Source: Candidatus Methanoperedens sp. (GTDB lineage: Archaea; Halobacteriota; Methanosarcinia; Methanosarcinales; Methanoperedenaceae). From it: DNA of 64,000 bases. Position numbers and translations under genes: made by a program. The notes below the pieces were generated by a model. It made no database searches. It was not told the origin of the DNA and was given only the letters and a program-made list of their open reading frames with translations. Shown here one piece after another: positions 8,755 through 17,291 of this stretch. The stretch's first letter is position 1. Every line of letters begins with the position of its first letter. The stretch is from contig JAPZAS010000032.1 in the NCBI GenBank assembly GCA_027460525.1, positions 62,001 through 126,000 on the forward strand, written 5' to 3'.

Positions 8755-9713
8755 TTATGGCTGGCGTCAGCCACTTTGCATACATCCAGCTTCTTGCATA
8801 TTTCGCAATCTTCTTCGCATGGCTCGATGTGAATTAATATCGAAAGGTTGGGGATTTTCTCCTTGATATCTTTTTCAAGATGGTCGCAGAATTCATGCGC
8901 ATCCGCAACGTGCTGGTTCTTAGGAACAACAAGATGCAAATCCACATACCTCTCGGCGCCCGACATCCTTGTGCGAAGGTCATGATATTCGGCGTACTGG
9001 GAGTAGTGCTCGGAAATTATAGACTTAATGATATTCTCTTCATCATCCGAAAGTTTTACATCCATAATTCCGGATACGGAGCGTTTTGTCAGGTCATACG
9101 ATGCCTTAAGAATGATGAGCGCAACGATTATTGCCAGAATGGGGTCAAAAATCTCAATACCTGTCAGCTTGATAAGCACAAGACCGATAAAGACACCTAC
9201 TGAAGTGTACACGTCTGTAGATAAGTGGTAAGCATCTGCTTCAAGGGCTATGGACTCTGCTTTTAGTGCAACCTTCATGATTTTCCTGGAAACAATTAAG
9301 TTCGCCACGGCGGATACGCCCATGATAATGATTCCTGTGCCAATGTATCCTTTCAGTAATTTTTCACCACTCATAAAGAGTAATATCTTTTGACCTGCCT
9401 CAAACAATATGATTAATGCCGCTATGAAAATAAGAATTGCTTCGATTGTACCCGATACATTTTCAAACTTGCCGTGCCCGAATTTGTGTATCTCGTCAGC
9501 AGGTTTTCCGGCCTTTCTCACCGAATAATTGGCAATAACAGCTGCCAGCAGGTCAATGCCTGAATGGAGGGCTTCTGAGAGTACGCTTATCGAGCCCATG
9601 AAAAGGCCTGCTGCAAGCTTCATGATAAGTAAAAAAGTATTGGAGTAGATTGAGAGTCTCGCAACCTTGGCTATTTCATGAGATGCTGCAAAATATTTGT
9701 TGTTATCAGGCAT
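8751..9713 (-). CDS. CDF-family metal cation exporter with Cys-rich tail (FieF/MamB-like)
   Basis: 320 residues, six transmembrane helices plus the cytoplasmic C-terminal domain of the CDF family. Metal-site pairs are HSGID in helix 2 and DAYHLSTD in helix 5. The C-terminal end CEEDCEICKKLDVC has four closely spaced Cys, a possible sensor or chaperone-binding site. It belongs to the branch containing FieF and MamB, which moves Fe2+, Zn2+ or Mn2+; the substrate cannot be read from the sequence. It forms a tandem pair with the CDF gene at 7639-8514, with a broken ORF between them. Confidence 0.88.
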   Translation of the reverse strand: MPDNNKYFAASHEIAKVARLSIYSNTFLLIMKLAAGLFMGSISVLSEALHSGIDLLAAVIANYSVRKAGKPADEIHKFGHGKFENVSGTIEAILIFIAALIILFEAGQKILLFMSGEKLLKGYIGTGIIIMGVSAVANLIVSRKIMKVALKAESIALEADAYHLSTDVYTSVGVFIGLVLIKLTGIEIFDPILAIIVALIILKASYDLTKRSVSGIMDVKLSDDEENIIKSIISEHYSQYAEYHDLRTRMSGAERYVDLHLVVPKNQHVADAHEFCDHLEKDIKEKIPNLSILIHIEPCEEDCEICKKLDVCKVADASHN

Positions 9714-9731
9714 TTTATCAATCCCCTTATT

Positions 9732-9751
9732 CCCCGTATTTAAATACGGGG
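9732..9751 (-). promoter_or_regulatory. 20-bp perfect palindrome CCCCGTATTTAAATACGGGG
   Basis: Perfect dyad that contains a TATA-like TTTAAATA at its centre. It sits 18 bases upstream of the CDF start at 9713, so transcription from this TATA would begin close to the start codon. An identical 20-mer lies upstream of the Kae1-Bud32 gene (54119-54138) and a partial copy at 8523-8541. Confidence 0.6.
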
Positions 9752-9869
9752 TCGTAAACGGGATATTTTACTTAATCTTAGTGATAGTATAAAGGGATAT
9801 AGTCCCAGAATTAGTTCATGGGTATTTAACATTTCAAAACCTATTTATCACCGTAATTATTCTAACATA

Positions 9870-10475
9870 TTGAGAGAAAACACAAAAAACGGGATTGAAC
9901 AAGGTACGTGGATAGAAATGACATCTCTTGCAATAGTCCGGGCAGCTGATTTCCTGAAACTTAATTCGATGCTTCTTGAGATGAACAGGGCTGGCTTGAA
10001 CTTTGAAGGAAAACCTAAGGAGATAAATCCGGCTTCGATAGAAAAATTATTGTCCTTGGAATCATCTGGCGGAAATGCTGAGGTTTGCGCTTTGGTCTGC
10101 CTGAGCCAGGATTATGAATTCTCAAGAAGCAAAGTACAGAGTCATCCACTCATATCAGATGTGCTCATCCTTGATGTCCCGCACAAATTTTTTGAATACT
10201 TTGTCAAATTGATACCAGTTCTACCCGATCTTGTAATATCACATGCATATAAACACACGGATTCAAAGGAGAGATCTTCCAGAGTTTATCTTGGAGTTTT
10301 TGTGAACAGGAAAGTAGAGGTACAGACAGTTTCCGGATCGACGCATGCAGGGGTTCTTAAACATGCAGATTCATTCGGTGTTCTTTTTGAGCCGTCTGAT
10401 AGTTCAGATTCTCTTTTTGTTACCTGGCACGATATTAAAAAGATAATAATTCCCAAGGAAGAAAAAAAATTTTAA
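9870..10475 (+). CDS. Conserved-looking protein of unknown function
   Basis: Up to 201 residues from a TTG at 9870; an ATG at 9918 (MTSLAIVRAADFL) would give 185. A TATA-like CTATTTATC at about 9841 would place transcription start near 9870, so the exact start is open. The protein is soluble, with mixed alpha/beta composition and no motif that I recognise. It is followed by a promoter and a string of very small genes. No function is proposed. Confidence 0.55.
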   Translation: MRENTKNGIEQGTWIEMTSLAIVRAADFLKLNSMLLEMNRAGLNFEGKPKEINPASIEKLLSLESSGGNAEVCALVCLSQDYEFSRSKVQSHPLISDVLILDVPHKFFEYFVKLIPVLPDLVISHAYKHTDSKERSSRVYLGVFVNRKVEVQTVSGSTHAGVLKHADSFGVLFEPSDSSDSLFVTWHDIKKIIIPKEEKKF

Positions 10476-10489
10476 CAGGTACTGAGATA

Positions 10490-10540
10490 GGTATAAATAC
10501 AGGGTACATCATTATTAAATATTACTATCCCTAGGAGGTA
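10490..10540 (+). promoter_or_regulatory. Promoter and strong ribosome binding site for small gene
   Basis: TATA box GTATAAATAC at about 10492-10501 and a strong Shine-Dalgarno AGGAGGT at 10533-10539, five bases before the GTG at 10544. Confidence 0.55.
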
Positions 10541-10543
10541 AAG

Positions 10544-10720
10544 GTGATAAAGGGAAAAGGGAGAATAATAGCGATACCGCCCTTGAGCAGTTTCAAAGTG
10601 CTCATCGAATCAAAAGTAGTTAGCGATTCACAGTTTCCTTTGCCCCTCGAGAAAGGCGCAGAAGTCGATGTTGAAATCGAAACTGAAAAGGTTACATTGA
10701 AACGTGTGAAGCAGATATGA
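10544..10720 (+). CDS. Small beta-rich protein, 58 residues
   Basis: GTG-started ORF preceded by AGGAGGT. The product begins MIKGKGRIIAIPPLSSFKVL and has alternating hydrophobic residues and a PLEKGAEVDVEIETEKVTL segment, like a small beta-barrel or an AbrB/OB-type fold. I do not recognise a family. The good ribosome binding site, TATA box and coding-like composition make it likely to be real. Confidence 0.55.
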   Translation: MIKGKGRIIAIPPLSSFKVLIESKVVSDSQFPLPLEKGAEVDVEIETEKVTLKRVKQI

Positions 10721-10760
10721 AATTTGTGGTATGACTAATAAATAAAAAGGAGGTGACAAA

Positions 10761-10916
10761 ATGGTTGGACTAGAAAGCTCAATGGAGAATGCAGAAAAAG
10801 CACAGAAAGTCAAAGTTGGAAAAGAAGACTCCGCAGAGAAACAGAGACAGAATGATTTCTATGCAAAACTGAGAGCCCGAAAGGCAGAGCAGCCCAAGGG
10901 TGCACAGTATAAATGA
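10761..10916 (+). CDS. Small highly charged protein, 51 residues
   Basis: ATG preceded by AAGGAGGTGAC. The product is almost entirely hydrophilic and helical (Lys, Glu, Gln, Ala rich: ENAEKAQKVKVGKEDSAEKQ), without Cys or a membrane segment. It is probably a small nucleic acid- or protein-binding helix. It follows the 58-residue gene by 40 bases and may share its transcript. No family recognised. Confidence 0.5.
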   Translation: MVGLESSMENAEKAQKVKVGKEDSAEKQRQNDFYAKLRARKAEQPKGAQYK

Positions 10917-11082
10917 CGCTGGAGTCATTTTACACAGGTAGATATGGAGAAGTGTGACACAAAAGTCGTATGAAAGATTCCCTCTTTTGTGCCGCTTCTC
11001 TTGATTATTTTTTGAGCACACAAAAGCTTAATATGAACACTACTAATATCATATACAATCATTATAAACGGAGGTGGGAACA

Positions 11083-11250
11083 ATGTGCAGCACATATACC
11101 CCGTTCGAAATAAAGCCTGAAGAGCTTGCGGAACTGGGAAGAGCATACGGGATGTACTGGTGCGTATCATGCAAGAAGACTTTCATGAAAAAAGGCGCAA
11201 CAGAATGCCCCAACTGCGGCTCAACGAAAATAAAACCGAGGGCACCATAA
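11083..11250 (+). CDS. Small zinc-ribbon protein, 55 residues
   Basis: ATG preceded by CGGAGGTGGG. Four Cys in two knuckles, CVSC (residues about 31-34) and CPNC (about 47-50), make a rubredoxin-like zinc ribbon. The N-terminal 28 residues (MCSTYTPFEIKPEELAELG) form a helical lead. Such small ribbons in archaea are often RNA- or protein-binding adaptors; the partner is unknown. TATA-like sequence lies near 11055-11065. Confidence 0.6.
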   Translation: MCSTYTPFEIKPEELAELGRAYGMYWCVSCKKTFMKKGATECPNCGSTKIKPRAP

Positions 11251-11251
11251 G

Positions 11252-11859
11252 TTATATTGCAATAATATTTTTCTCGATCAACCCGGTCAAAAAGTTTTTA
11301 CATTTAAATTCTGCATCGGGATAGGTCGTCTGATACTTTTGTTTAATTGTATCAACTATTTCAGATAAATTTAATTTCCCATTGCAATTATCAAGTATAA
11401 ATTTTGCAAAATCCGTTATAGTAAATATCCTGTTTTATTGGTATCAAACAGCACATTTACCCTTTCGTTCTGCAACGATTTTTCCAGAAAACTTCCCGAC
11501 ATCATTGCATGAATTATCTGTGCAAGGTTGAAATTGAATGTACCCACAAATATCCCACATTCAGCACAGGATGGAGTTCATTATTCTCTGGATTTACAAG
11601 GCGGTGATTCTTCAATTGTTTCGTTTGTATCCTGTCAATCAGCAGAGCAAGCTCCAGGACTTTATTCTTAGAGTTCTTGTAATTACTCCAGAGAGAAAAA
11701 TCCCTGTAATTGAAAGTTCATTATAGAATTCCTGAATTATCTCATCGGTATCCTTTTTTGACATGCCCTGTGATACCTCATAATCGTACTCAACAGTGCC
11801 ATTATTGAACATTTCGAGCCAATCACCGCAAGCTTTATGTGACTTAATAATGATTTCAT
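11252..11859 (-). pseudogene. Decayed gene; C-terminal part PqqD-like
   Basis: On the minus strand coding-like peptide stretches are spread over several frames. From the 5' side: a start MKSLLSHIK at 11859, then DWLEMFNNGTVEYDYEVSQG, then QEFYNELSITGIFLSG, then CAECGIFVGTFNFNLAQIIH, then SLQNERVNVLFDTNKTG, then ITDFAKFILDNCNGKLNLSE and the final LTGLIEKNIIAI with a stop at 11252-11254. Several frameshifts and stops break it. The last 60 residues have the pattern of PqqD/RRE domains (a winged helix that binds peptide substrates). Assignment of the ending is tentative. Confidence 0.45.
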
Positions 11860-11864
11860 GTTAA

Positions 11865-12179
11865 GTGATTCCCATGGCAAATAAAAACCCTAAATACGTT
11901 GGCGAAGAATTTGTTGAAGAGGAAGATGTCGTTGAGGGGAAGGGAAACGATGTTGAGGGATTGTACGACCTGGTTTTACCCCCGGGAGTTCCTCATAAAC
12001 TAATCCTTGAAGCCATAGATAAATTTAATTTAGAAGTTACCTCTCGAAGATGCGTTTTAAAAACTATCGACGTAGAACCGGAAAATCTTCTGGTACTGCG
12101 CGGAGAGCTGGAGTCGGTGAACAGCGCGCATGATTATATTTATAAGAAAATGAGTGAGAAATATAATTATAAGAAATAA
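11865..12179 (+). CDS. Conserved archaeal protein of unknown function
   Basis: 104 residues from GTG 11865, or 101 from the ATG at 11874 (MANKNPKYVGEEF), which I favour. An acidic N-terminus (EEFVEEEDVVEG) is followed by an alpha/beta domain with LPPGVPHKLILEAIDKFN and LKTIDVEPENLLVLRGE. It lies downstream of and converges with the mcr operon. I recall similar short proteins in methanogens but cannot name the family. No catalytic motif is seen. Confidence 0.6.
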   Translation: MIPMANKNPKYVGEEFVEEEDVVEGKGNDVEGLYDLVLPPGVPHKLILEAIDKFNLEVTSRRCVLKTIDVEPENLLVLRGELESVNSAHDYIYKKMSEKYNYKK

Positions 12180-12276
12180 TTATTTCAATAATACCTATTA
12201 AGCCTTAAGACTCTTATAAAGCTCAATCTTTAATAAATAGTAGGGGAATTTTTAACCCCCATACTTCCGTATAATA

Positions 12277-12525
12277 TTAAAACAGGCGCTCTCTGCCAAT
12301 AGGTCTTGTGGCGCCAGTTCCGCCGCAATTAGTGCATGGTATGTCATGCATTAAATAACCTCTTCCCTTGCACCACTGGCACTTCCGTGATGAATCAACA
12401 ACTTCTACTTTTCCTTTTCCGTCGCAGACAATACATGCCTTGCCAAAATGTTTCCCTGTCCCATCACAAAATGCACATTTCACTTCACCTGGTACTTTGG
12501 GTGTTCTTACTTTTGCTTCTGCCAT
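12277..12525 (-). CDS. DnaJ-type cysteine-rich zinc-finger protein next to mcrA
   Basis: 82 residues with four CxxCxGxG repeats: CAFCDGTG, CIVCDGKG, CQWCKGRG and CTNCGGTG. That is the full set found in the central zinc domain of DnaJ, which binds two Zn2+ and has thiol/chaperone activity, but there is no J domain and no substrate-binding domain. It lies 105 bases downstream of mcrA on the same strand, separated by a probable terminator, so may be read through or have its own promoter. A role in folding, assembly or modification of MCR is an attractive inference only. Confidence 0.8.
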   Translation of the reverse strand: MAEAKVRTPKVPGEVKCAFCDGTGKHFGKACIVCDGKGKVEVVDSSRKCQWCKGRGYLMHDIPCTNCGGTGATRPIGRERLF

Positions 12526-12603
12526 ATTAAATCACATCACCATGAATATCAAACTATAATATATGTTTTTCCGTTTAATCCCGATATCCCAAAAAAATAA
12601 GAA

Positions 12604-12624
12604 AAGTAGGCATGAAGCCTACTT
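12604..12624 (-). terminator. Intrinsic terminator after mcrA
   Basis: Perfect 8-bp inverted repeat AAGTAGGC/GCCTACTT with a 5-base loop. On the minus strand it is followed by a T-rich run (TTTTCTTATTTTTTT). It starts 7 bases beyond the mcrA stop. Confidence 0.75.
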
Positions 12625-12630
12625 ATAGAT

Positions 12631-14331
12631 TTACTTTGCTGGGATAACGAACGCTCTCTCGCCGGCGCAGCGGTCCCACTCTCTGAGTGCCGCCTTGCCA
12701 AAGCATCCTCTTGGATCCGCGAAGTCAAAGTTGACTAACTCATCTGCGAAGCAGGTTTTGACCAGCGGGTTCACACAGAATGCATCCTTCTTCCCGGCGT
12801 GTGCTGCCTGAACTACTGCGGTATATCCACCCTGATGTCCTACGTTCATTGCGTAGTTGGGGTAGTTAGCGCCTCTGAGTTCTCCTATGCAGCCCTCGTC
12901 GCTTCCGATCGAGAACACGTTGGTTGCACCGCACTGATCCTGCAGGTCATACCCGTAGAATCCGAGTCTTCCGTGTGCCTCTTTGTGGAGGTACATGCTC
13001 AGATACCATGCTGATAGACCGGCATTGCTGTGTCCGGTTGCCAGTGCTGTTGCGCCGCCTGATGCCATTGCTACGGCTGTTGCTCTCAGTGAACCACCGA
13101 AATGGTCTTCCAGTGTTGTCGGGTACTTCTCGTATGCTTCAAGACTGTACAGTGTTGTTTCTGTAGCGATATCTTTTACAGTTTCAATGGTGGCTTTTGC
13201 CTTTGCATGACCGCCGTATTTCTTTGATGCATATTCGTCGCCCCAGTACAGGAAGTCGTCAAGGATATCGTTGCAGTATGCTGGTAATGCATACATTGTG
13301 AATCCGACGCCGCCTGACATGTAGCCGCCGAGCCAGATCTGGTCATACAGCATTGTTGCTGCACTTGCTACCTGGAGAACGACGTTCACCGGGTCATCGG
13401 ATTTTCTGCTTGTCTGGACGATATCTGCCATATGACCGAAGGACAATCCTCCGGGCTCATTTGGTCCCCTTGCTCTGCGTGCCGGGATCATATCACCCAT
13501 TTCGACAAGTCCTGCGTGCTTGGCTGTGAATGCAAGTTCACCGACTGCCGCTTCACCGGCGCACATGTGATATGCGCTGATAAAGGTCATACCGACCTGC
13601 ATTGCCATCCAGCGGCTTGTGCCTGGTCCGTCCTCAGTCCTTGTGACTATGGTCGGGATATGCACTGCCTGCCATGATGTCTTGCCTATTCCTGCCTTGA
13701 TCTGCTTTGCCTGGTTTTCAGGGAACTCGTTATCGATATTGATAACGAACTGCTTGTCGATTTCATCCTGCAGGGATTCGTCGCCTGTGAATACTTTCAC
13801 ATAGCAGTCATCCACTAATGCCGGGTGTGTCTCGACCATGTGTTCCTGAACGATAGCTGCGCCGGGCATGGCGTGGTTTAAGACTTCAAGATAGTAGTTG
13901 ATGGTCTCAGGAGTAACTTCCTTGCCCAATCTCTTCTCAAGCGTCTCGTGTGCCAGGTCAAGTCCTACGACGCATGTTCTCCTTATGTCGTCCCATTCCT
14001 GCTGCATTGCAGCATTGTTGACGAAGTGGAGATCGTCACCGTCGCATACGATATCTGTTCCAGATATTGTATACGGGGTCAACTGTCTCTGACCCATGGG
14101 GATACCGGCAAGATGCAACTTTGGATCATATGCCTGCAATCCTCTCTTCTTGGTGATTGCCGCTCCGCACTTGGTCATCTCTACCTTTCTTGGGTTCTGC
14201 GTATAGCCCAATCTAAGGTATTTGGTCTTCTTGTCGGTTATTTTGCTCTTTGCTGTGGAGCCGCATTTATTGGATCCCCATTCTTTTGCGTACTTTGTTT
14301 CCATTGATTTCTTAAATCTTGGTTCTGCCAT
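12631..14331 (-). CDS. mcrA: Methyl-coenzyme M reductase subunit alpha
   Basis: 566 residues, full length. MCR interconverts methane plus CoM-S-S-CoB and methyl-CoM plus CoB at coenzyme F430. The F430-ligand Gln is in [13 protein letters not shown]. Sites modified in Methanothermobacter MCR are recognisable: His257 (AKHAG), Arg271 ([13 protein letters not shown]), thioglycine 445 (GFYGYD), Asp450 and Cys452 (LQDQCG). The 2-methylglutamine site (Gln400, GGSQR) is Leu here: GGSLR, residue 415 of this protein, codon at 13087-13089. Active-site Tyr333 is in GGYMSGGVG. Last gene of the mcrBDGA operon, 11 bases after mcrG, followed by a terminator. Operation in methane oxidation rather than production is inferred from the overall gene content. 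Confidence 0.99.
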   Translation of the reverse strand: MAEPRFKKSMETKYAKEWGSNKCGSTAKSKITDKKTKYLRLGYTQNPRKVEMTKCGAAITKKRGLQAYDPKLHLAGIPMGQRQLTPYTISGTDIVCDGDDLHFVNNAAMQQEWDDIRRTCVVGLDLAHETLEKRLGKEVTPETINYYLEVLNHAMPGAAIVQEHMVETHPALVDDCYVKVFTGDESLQDEIDKQFVINIDNEFPENQAKQIKAGIGKTSWQAVHIPTIVTRTEDGPGTSRWMAMQVGMTFISAYHMCAGEAAVGELAFTAKHAGLVEMGDMIPARRARGPNEPGGLSFGHMADIVQTSRKSDDPVNVVLQVASAATMLYDQIWLGGYMSGGVGFTMYALPAYCNDILDDFLYWGDEYASKKYGGHAKAKATIETVKDIATETTLYSLEAYEKYPTTLEDHFGGSLRATAVAMASGGATALATGHSNAGLSAWYLSMYLHKEAHGRLGFYGYDLQDQCGATNVFSIGSDEGCIGELRGANYPNYAMNVGHQGGYTAVVQAAHAGKKDAFCVNPLVKTCFADELVNFDFADPRGCFGKAALREWDRCAGERAFVIPAK

Positions 14332-14342
14332 TTTGAATCACC

Positions 14343-15092
14343 TCATGCCTTTGGCTGGAAGCCATATCTGGTTCTTAACTCCCAGACTCTCTGTACGTGC
14401 TCGACTACTTCCTTGTCGCTTCTGAAGGGTACATTGTCCACTCTATAGAAGGTGGTTCTCTTGGCAGCTTCGGACTCACTCATTGGCTTTCCAAGGTTGA
14501 CCTTTCTGTCGATTGGTACACCAACCTGGTCCTTGTCCATTACGATAACGCCGCCTTCGAGTCTGCGCCTGTCCAGCATATCGAACATTACGCCGTCTTC
14601 CTGCAATCTGAGCGAGTGCCCGTGAACTGTACAGCCTCTCATGCCTGCAAGACCCCAGTCTGTCATTTCGGTCTCGCACTGCCTCTTAGCGTACTCTTCA
14701 AGGTCTCTCTCTCTCATTTCGTTAACCTGTCTGCCTGACAGTGTGCCTGGGTCAACTCCTCTGAAGTTGATTGCTGCATGGTACGATCTCCAGTATGGTG
14801 TAGATGGAGCATTGTACATGGAGTCAGCGAACTGTACGTATCTGACTCTGTCGCCTGCTGCTGCGCCAGGGGTTGGTTCTACAACCTCTCTTACGGGGTC
14901 ATCAGGTTCGCCCATTTCCGACAGTGGTGGATGGGTGCTTGGGAAGTCAGAACCTGGTGCTCTGTGTCCCATAATTGCGGTTAAGTCCTCATCTGAGACA
15001 TCACGCAGTTTCTCTACGTCATCTGACATGTGTTTTCTTCTATTCTTGGCAACTGAGGTATTGCCAGGGTAGTATTGTGGTTTATAAGCCAT
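14343..15092 (-). CDS. mcrG: Methyl-coenzyme M reductase subunit gamma
   Basis: 249 residues, usual length for McrG. Start MAYKPQYYPGNTSVAKNRR and the segment LRDVSDEDLTAIMGHRAPGS are typical, as is the GMRGCTVHGHSLRLQEDGV region. McrG completes the (alpha-beta-gamma)2 hexamer and lines the coenzyme channel. A Shine-Dalgarno AGGAGG lies at 15103-15113 on the minus strand. It stands 53 bases after mcrD with no room for mcrC, the gene that lies here in Methanosarcina. Confidence 0.98.
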   Translation of the reverse strand: MAYKPQYYPGNTSVAKNRRKHMSDDVEKLRDVSDEDLTAIMGHRAPGSDFPSTHPPLSEMGEPDDPVREVVEPTPGAAAGDRVRYVQFADSMYNAPSTPYWRSYHAAINFRGVDPGTLSGRQVNEMRERDLEEYAKRQCETEMTDWGLAGMRGCTVHGHSLRLQEDGVMFDMLDRRRLEGGVIVMDKDQVGVPIDRKVNLGKPMSESEAAKRTTFYRVDNVPFRSDKEVVEHVQRVWELRTRYGFQPKA

Positions 15093-15145
15093 ATTTTTTC
15101 CTCCTTATTATTTTGAATCGGTTCTTTCTACTTCCGGGGATAAAC

Positions 15146-15667
15146 TCATGGTTTTTCCTCTGTTTTAACGATACAGAGGTTTGTTTCCGCTTTTGCATGC
15201 GGGTCGATTAAGCCGAGCATTCGTTCATCCTCAAGATTGATTGTTTCATCAGTCTTGCTTTTGAACCCATACTTGCCGTAATCGGTCAAAGTTGGTCTTC
15301 TCTTTATGAAGTGCCCACGTTTGAATTCAAAGGGGAAGGGAAGCGCTCGCTCACACGCACATTTAACCTCCTCCATGGCACTTTCATTCTCCACCTCGAC
15401 TATAATCTCTCCGACTATGATATGCAATTCGAATGCACAATCCCCTACATGAATTATCTCCATATCGGGGTGGTTAACATCTGCACCCGTTCCAGGTCCG
15501 AATGTGACCTTTCTGGGCAGATTTTTCCCATTTAACAGCATTCTTATTACACCCTTGACCTGATCAATCTCGTTTAAGACTTTTTCAGCTGTCTCTGGTT
15601 GTAACAATCGCTGCGGAAATACTTTTACCTGGATGGGTTTACCCGTGACTGAAGCAGTTTTTACCAT
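15146..15667 (-). CDS. mcrD: Methyl-coenzyme M reductase operon protein D
   Basis: 173 residues. McrD is not part of the purified enzyme; published work indicates it acts as a chaperone-like factor that binds apo-MCR. Family hallmarks seen are VKVFPQRLLQPETAEKVLNE near the N-terminus and RKVTFGPGTGADVNHPD in the middle. It begins 10 bases after mcrB and is part of the operon. Confidence 0.95.
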   Translation of the reverse strand: MVKTASVTGKPIQVKVFPQRLLQPETAEKVLNEIDQVKGVIRMLLNGKNLPRKVTFGPGTGADVNHPDMEIIHVGDCAFELHIIVGEIIVEVENESAMEEVKCACERALPFPFEFKRGHFIKRRPTLTDYGKYGFKSKTDETINLEDERMLGLIDPHAKAETNLCIVKTEEKP

Positions 15668-15677
15668 TCAATTCTCC

Positions 15678-16982
15678 TTATACGGCCTCCGCGATAGCAT
15701 TTATCGGCTCTCTGAACTCGTCTACTGAGCTGAAGACGTCTCCTACTAACTGAGAGGTCTTTGCAGGGCTGTAGATCTGTACACCTGCGTCAAGCGCAAC
15801 TGCTGCTGCTACGCATGGTACACCAAGTCCCTTTGAGTGCCTTGTGGTTACGTGGTTGCCGTTGAATGTTCCAGGTCCTCCGCCTCCATATATGGAGTGT
15901 GAGAAGAAGGAGAATCCGACTGCAACACCTTCTACCTTACCGAAGTCGCATCCTGGCAGTGAGGTCTCTTTCTCGATGATGTCATTGAAGTACAGCAATA
16001 CTGCTGATACCGACTGTGGAGCTCTCATTGCACCGCAGTTAATGAGTGTTGCTACCATTGTGCCTGCTGCACAGTACGCGTTCCACTTTCCGACATCATT
16101 GGTCTTGTAGGTAGTATAGCCAGATGCAAATTTCTTATCTGCGCTTATTACCTTATCTGCAATTGCCTTTTCGACGCATGCATGGACAGCTGAACCGATG
16201 GTACCGGTCTTGCCCAGCGACTTTGTTGTGCCGTAAACCATGTTGTTTGCGTTCAAGCCCTGGTGCGAGTACGCCAGTAATCTATGCCTCTCCTGTATGC
16301 CGATTGCATCTCCCATTTCAAAGACGCCCACGGTCTCGAGGGTCGAGCACAGTGCTGCTGTGTTCATAGCATTGAACTTGCAGGTTGCTGCAAGGTGGTT
16401 TGCCATGACGTTTCGCAAGGTATAACCAAAGCCTTCATCTTTCTGCGGGATTTCGACGATTGATTTTACGTTTCCACCCACCATATCCAGTGTCTGCGGG
16501 TACTGTCCCCAGACTGCGGACTTGACGGTCGGTGAATCGAACATTCCGACATTGAACTGGTTGATTATTGCCTGTGTTACCGCTGATGCTGAGCAGGTTA
16601 ATGATGATACATACTCTGCTGCTACATCGATTCTTGCAGATGGTACCTGGACGATTAACTGCTTGCCACCGTTCAATGAATTTACAACGGTGTCGTCGCC
16701 ACTCTCTATCTTCACCAGATCGGCAACGGCGGCCTGAATCTTCGCTGCGTTCTTTACTATATCCAGTTTCAGTTCTCTTCCCAGAATCTTTCTGCCTTTG
16801 CCACCCAGTGTTCCGGTAGCTAAGCCTTTCTCGATTCCGGCCAAGTCAACGGCTGCTGTTCGCTTTATACCGGTGACTATTTTCTTGATAGCGGCATTTC
16901 TCATCGGGCTAATTTCATTTATGTTTACGCCTGATTTGAGTTTTGCTCCTCTGTCGCTATATAGGTCTATTGTGTCAGCCAC
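15678..16982 (-). CDS. mcrB: Methyl-coenzyme M reductase subunit beta
   Basis: 434 residues, first gene of the operon. Hallmarks: SHSIYGGGGPGTFNGNH, which contains the active-site Tyr (Tyr367 in Methanothermobacter numbering), and TRHSKGLGVPCVAAA near the C-terminus. The start codon is GTG (16980-16982) with a strong Shine-Dalgarno AGGAGGT complementary to 16991-16997. Initiation at GTG on such a highly expressed gene is offset by the strong ribosome binding site. Confidence 0.98.
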   Translation of the reverse strand: MADTIDLYSDRGAKLKSGVNINEISPMRNAAIKKIVTGIKRTAAVDLAGIEKGLATGTLGGKGRKILGRELKLDIVKNAAKIQAAVADLVKIESGDDTVVNSLNGGKQLIVQVPSARIDVAAEYVSSLTCSASAVTQAIINQFNVGMFDSPTVKSAVWGQYPQTLDMVGGNVKSIVEIPQKDEGFGYTLRNVMANHLAATCKFNAMNTAALCSTLETVGVFEMGDAIGIQERHRLLAYSHQGLNANNMVYGTTKSLGKTGTIGSAVHACVEKAIADKVISADKKFASGYTTYKTNDVGKWNAYCAAGTMVATLINCGAMRAPQSVSAVLLYFNDIIEKETSLPGCDFGKVEGVAVGFSFFSHSIYGGGGPGTFNGNHVTTRHSKGLGVPCVAAAVALDAGVQIYSPAKTSQLVGDVFSSVDEFREPINAIAEAV

Positions 16983-17291
16983 GTTTATTTACCTCCTATT
17001 TGTATATTCCAAGAAATTGCTCACTTGGAAGCGATACAACAAACGAGCGACGCAAGGCGATAGAGTATAGAACCCAAAATAAGATGCTTACGTTCTATTT
17101 AATTCCCCTATCACATTGTTTTTTATTGTATCGAACAACCATTACAATCCCTTGTACACCCTACCAATTCCTTTAAACTACTTAAAGCTTACGAATCATT
17201 CATGATAATACATTATAAAATAAACACGTATAAAAAACTGCGGCGATGCATCAGGAATTTAATTTATAAATATAAATCTATAATTTATATT
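16983..17291. promoter_or_regulatory. mcr operon upstream region
   Basis: 309 bases between mcrB and the DUF2098 gene with no ORF. It contains the mcrB ribosome binding site (16991-16997) and AT-rich stretches, for example around 17090-17105 and 17200-17290, that could hold core promoters; I cannot single out the TATA box. If transcription begins beyond 17050, the mcr 5' leader is long. Confidence 0.4.

Noticed and set aside
12799-14307. Several plus-strand ORFs opposite mcrA
   Set aside because: Shadows of the mcrA coding strand.
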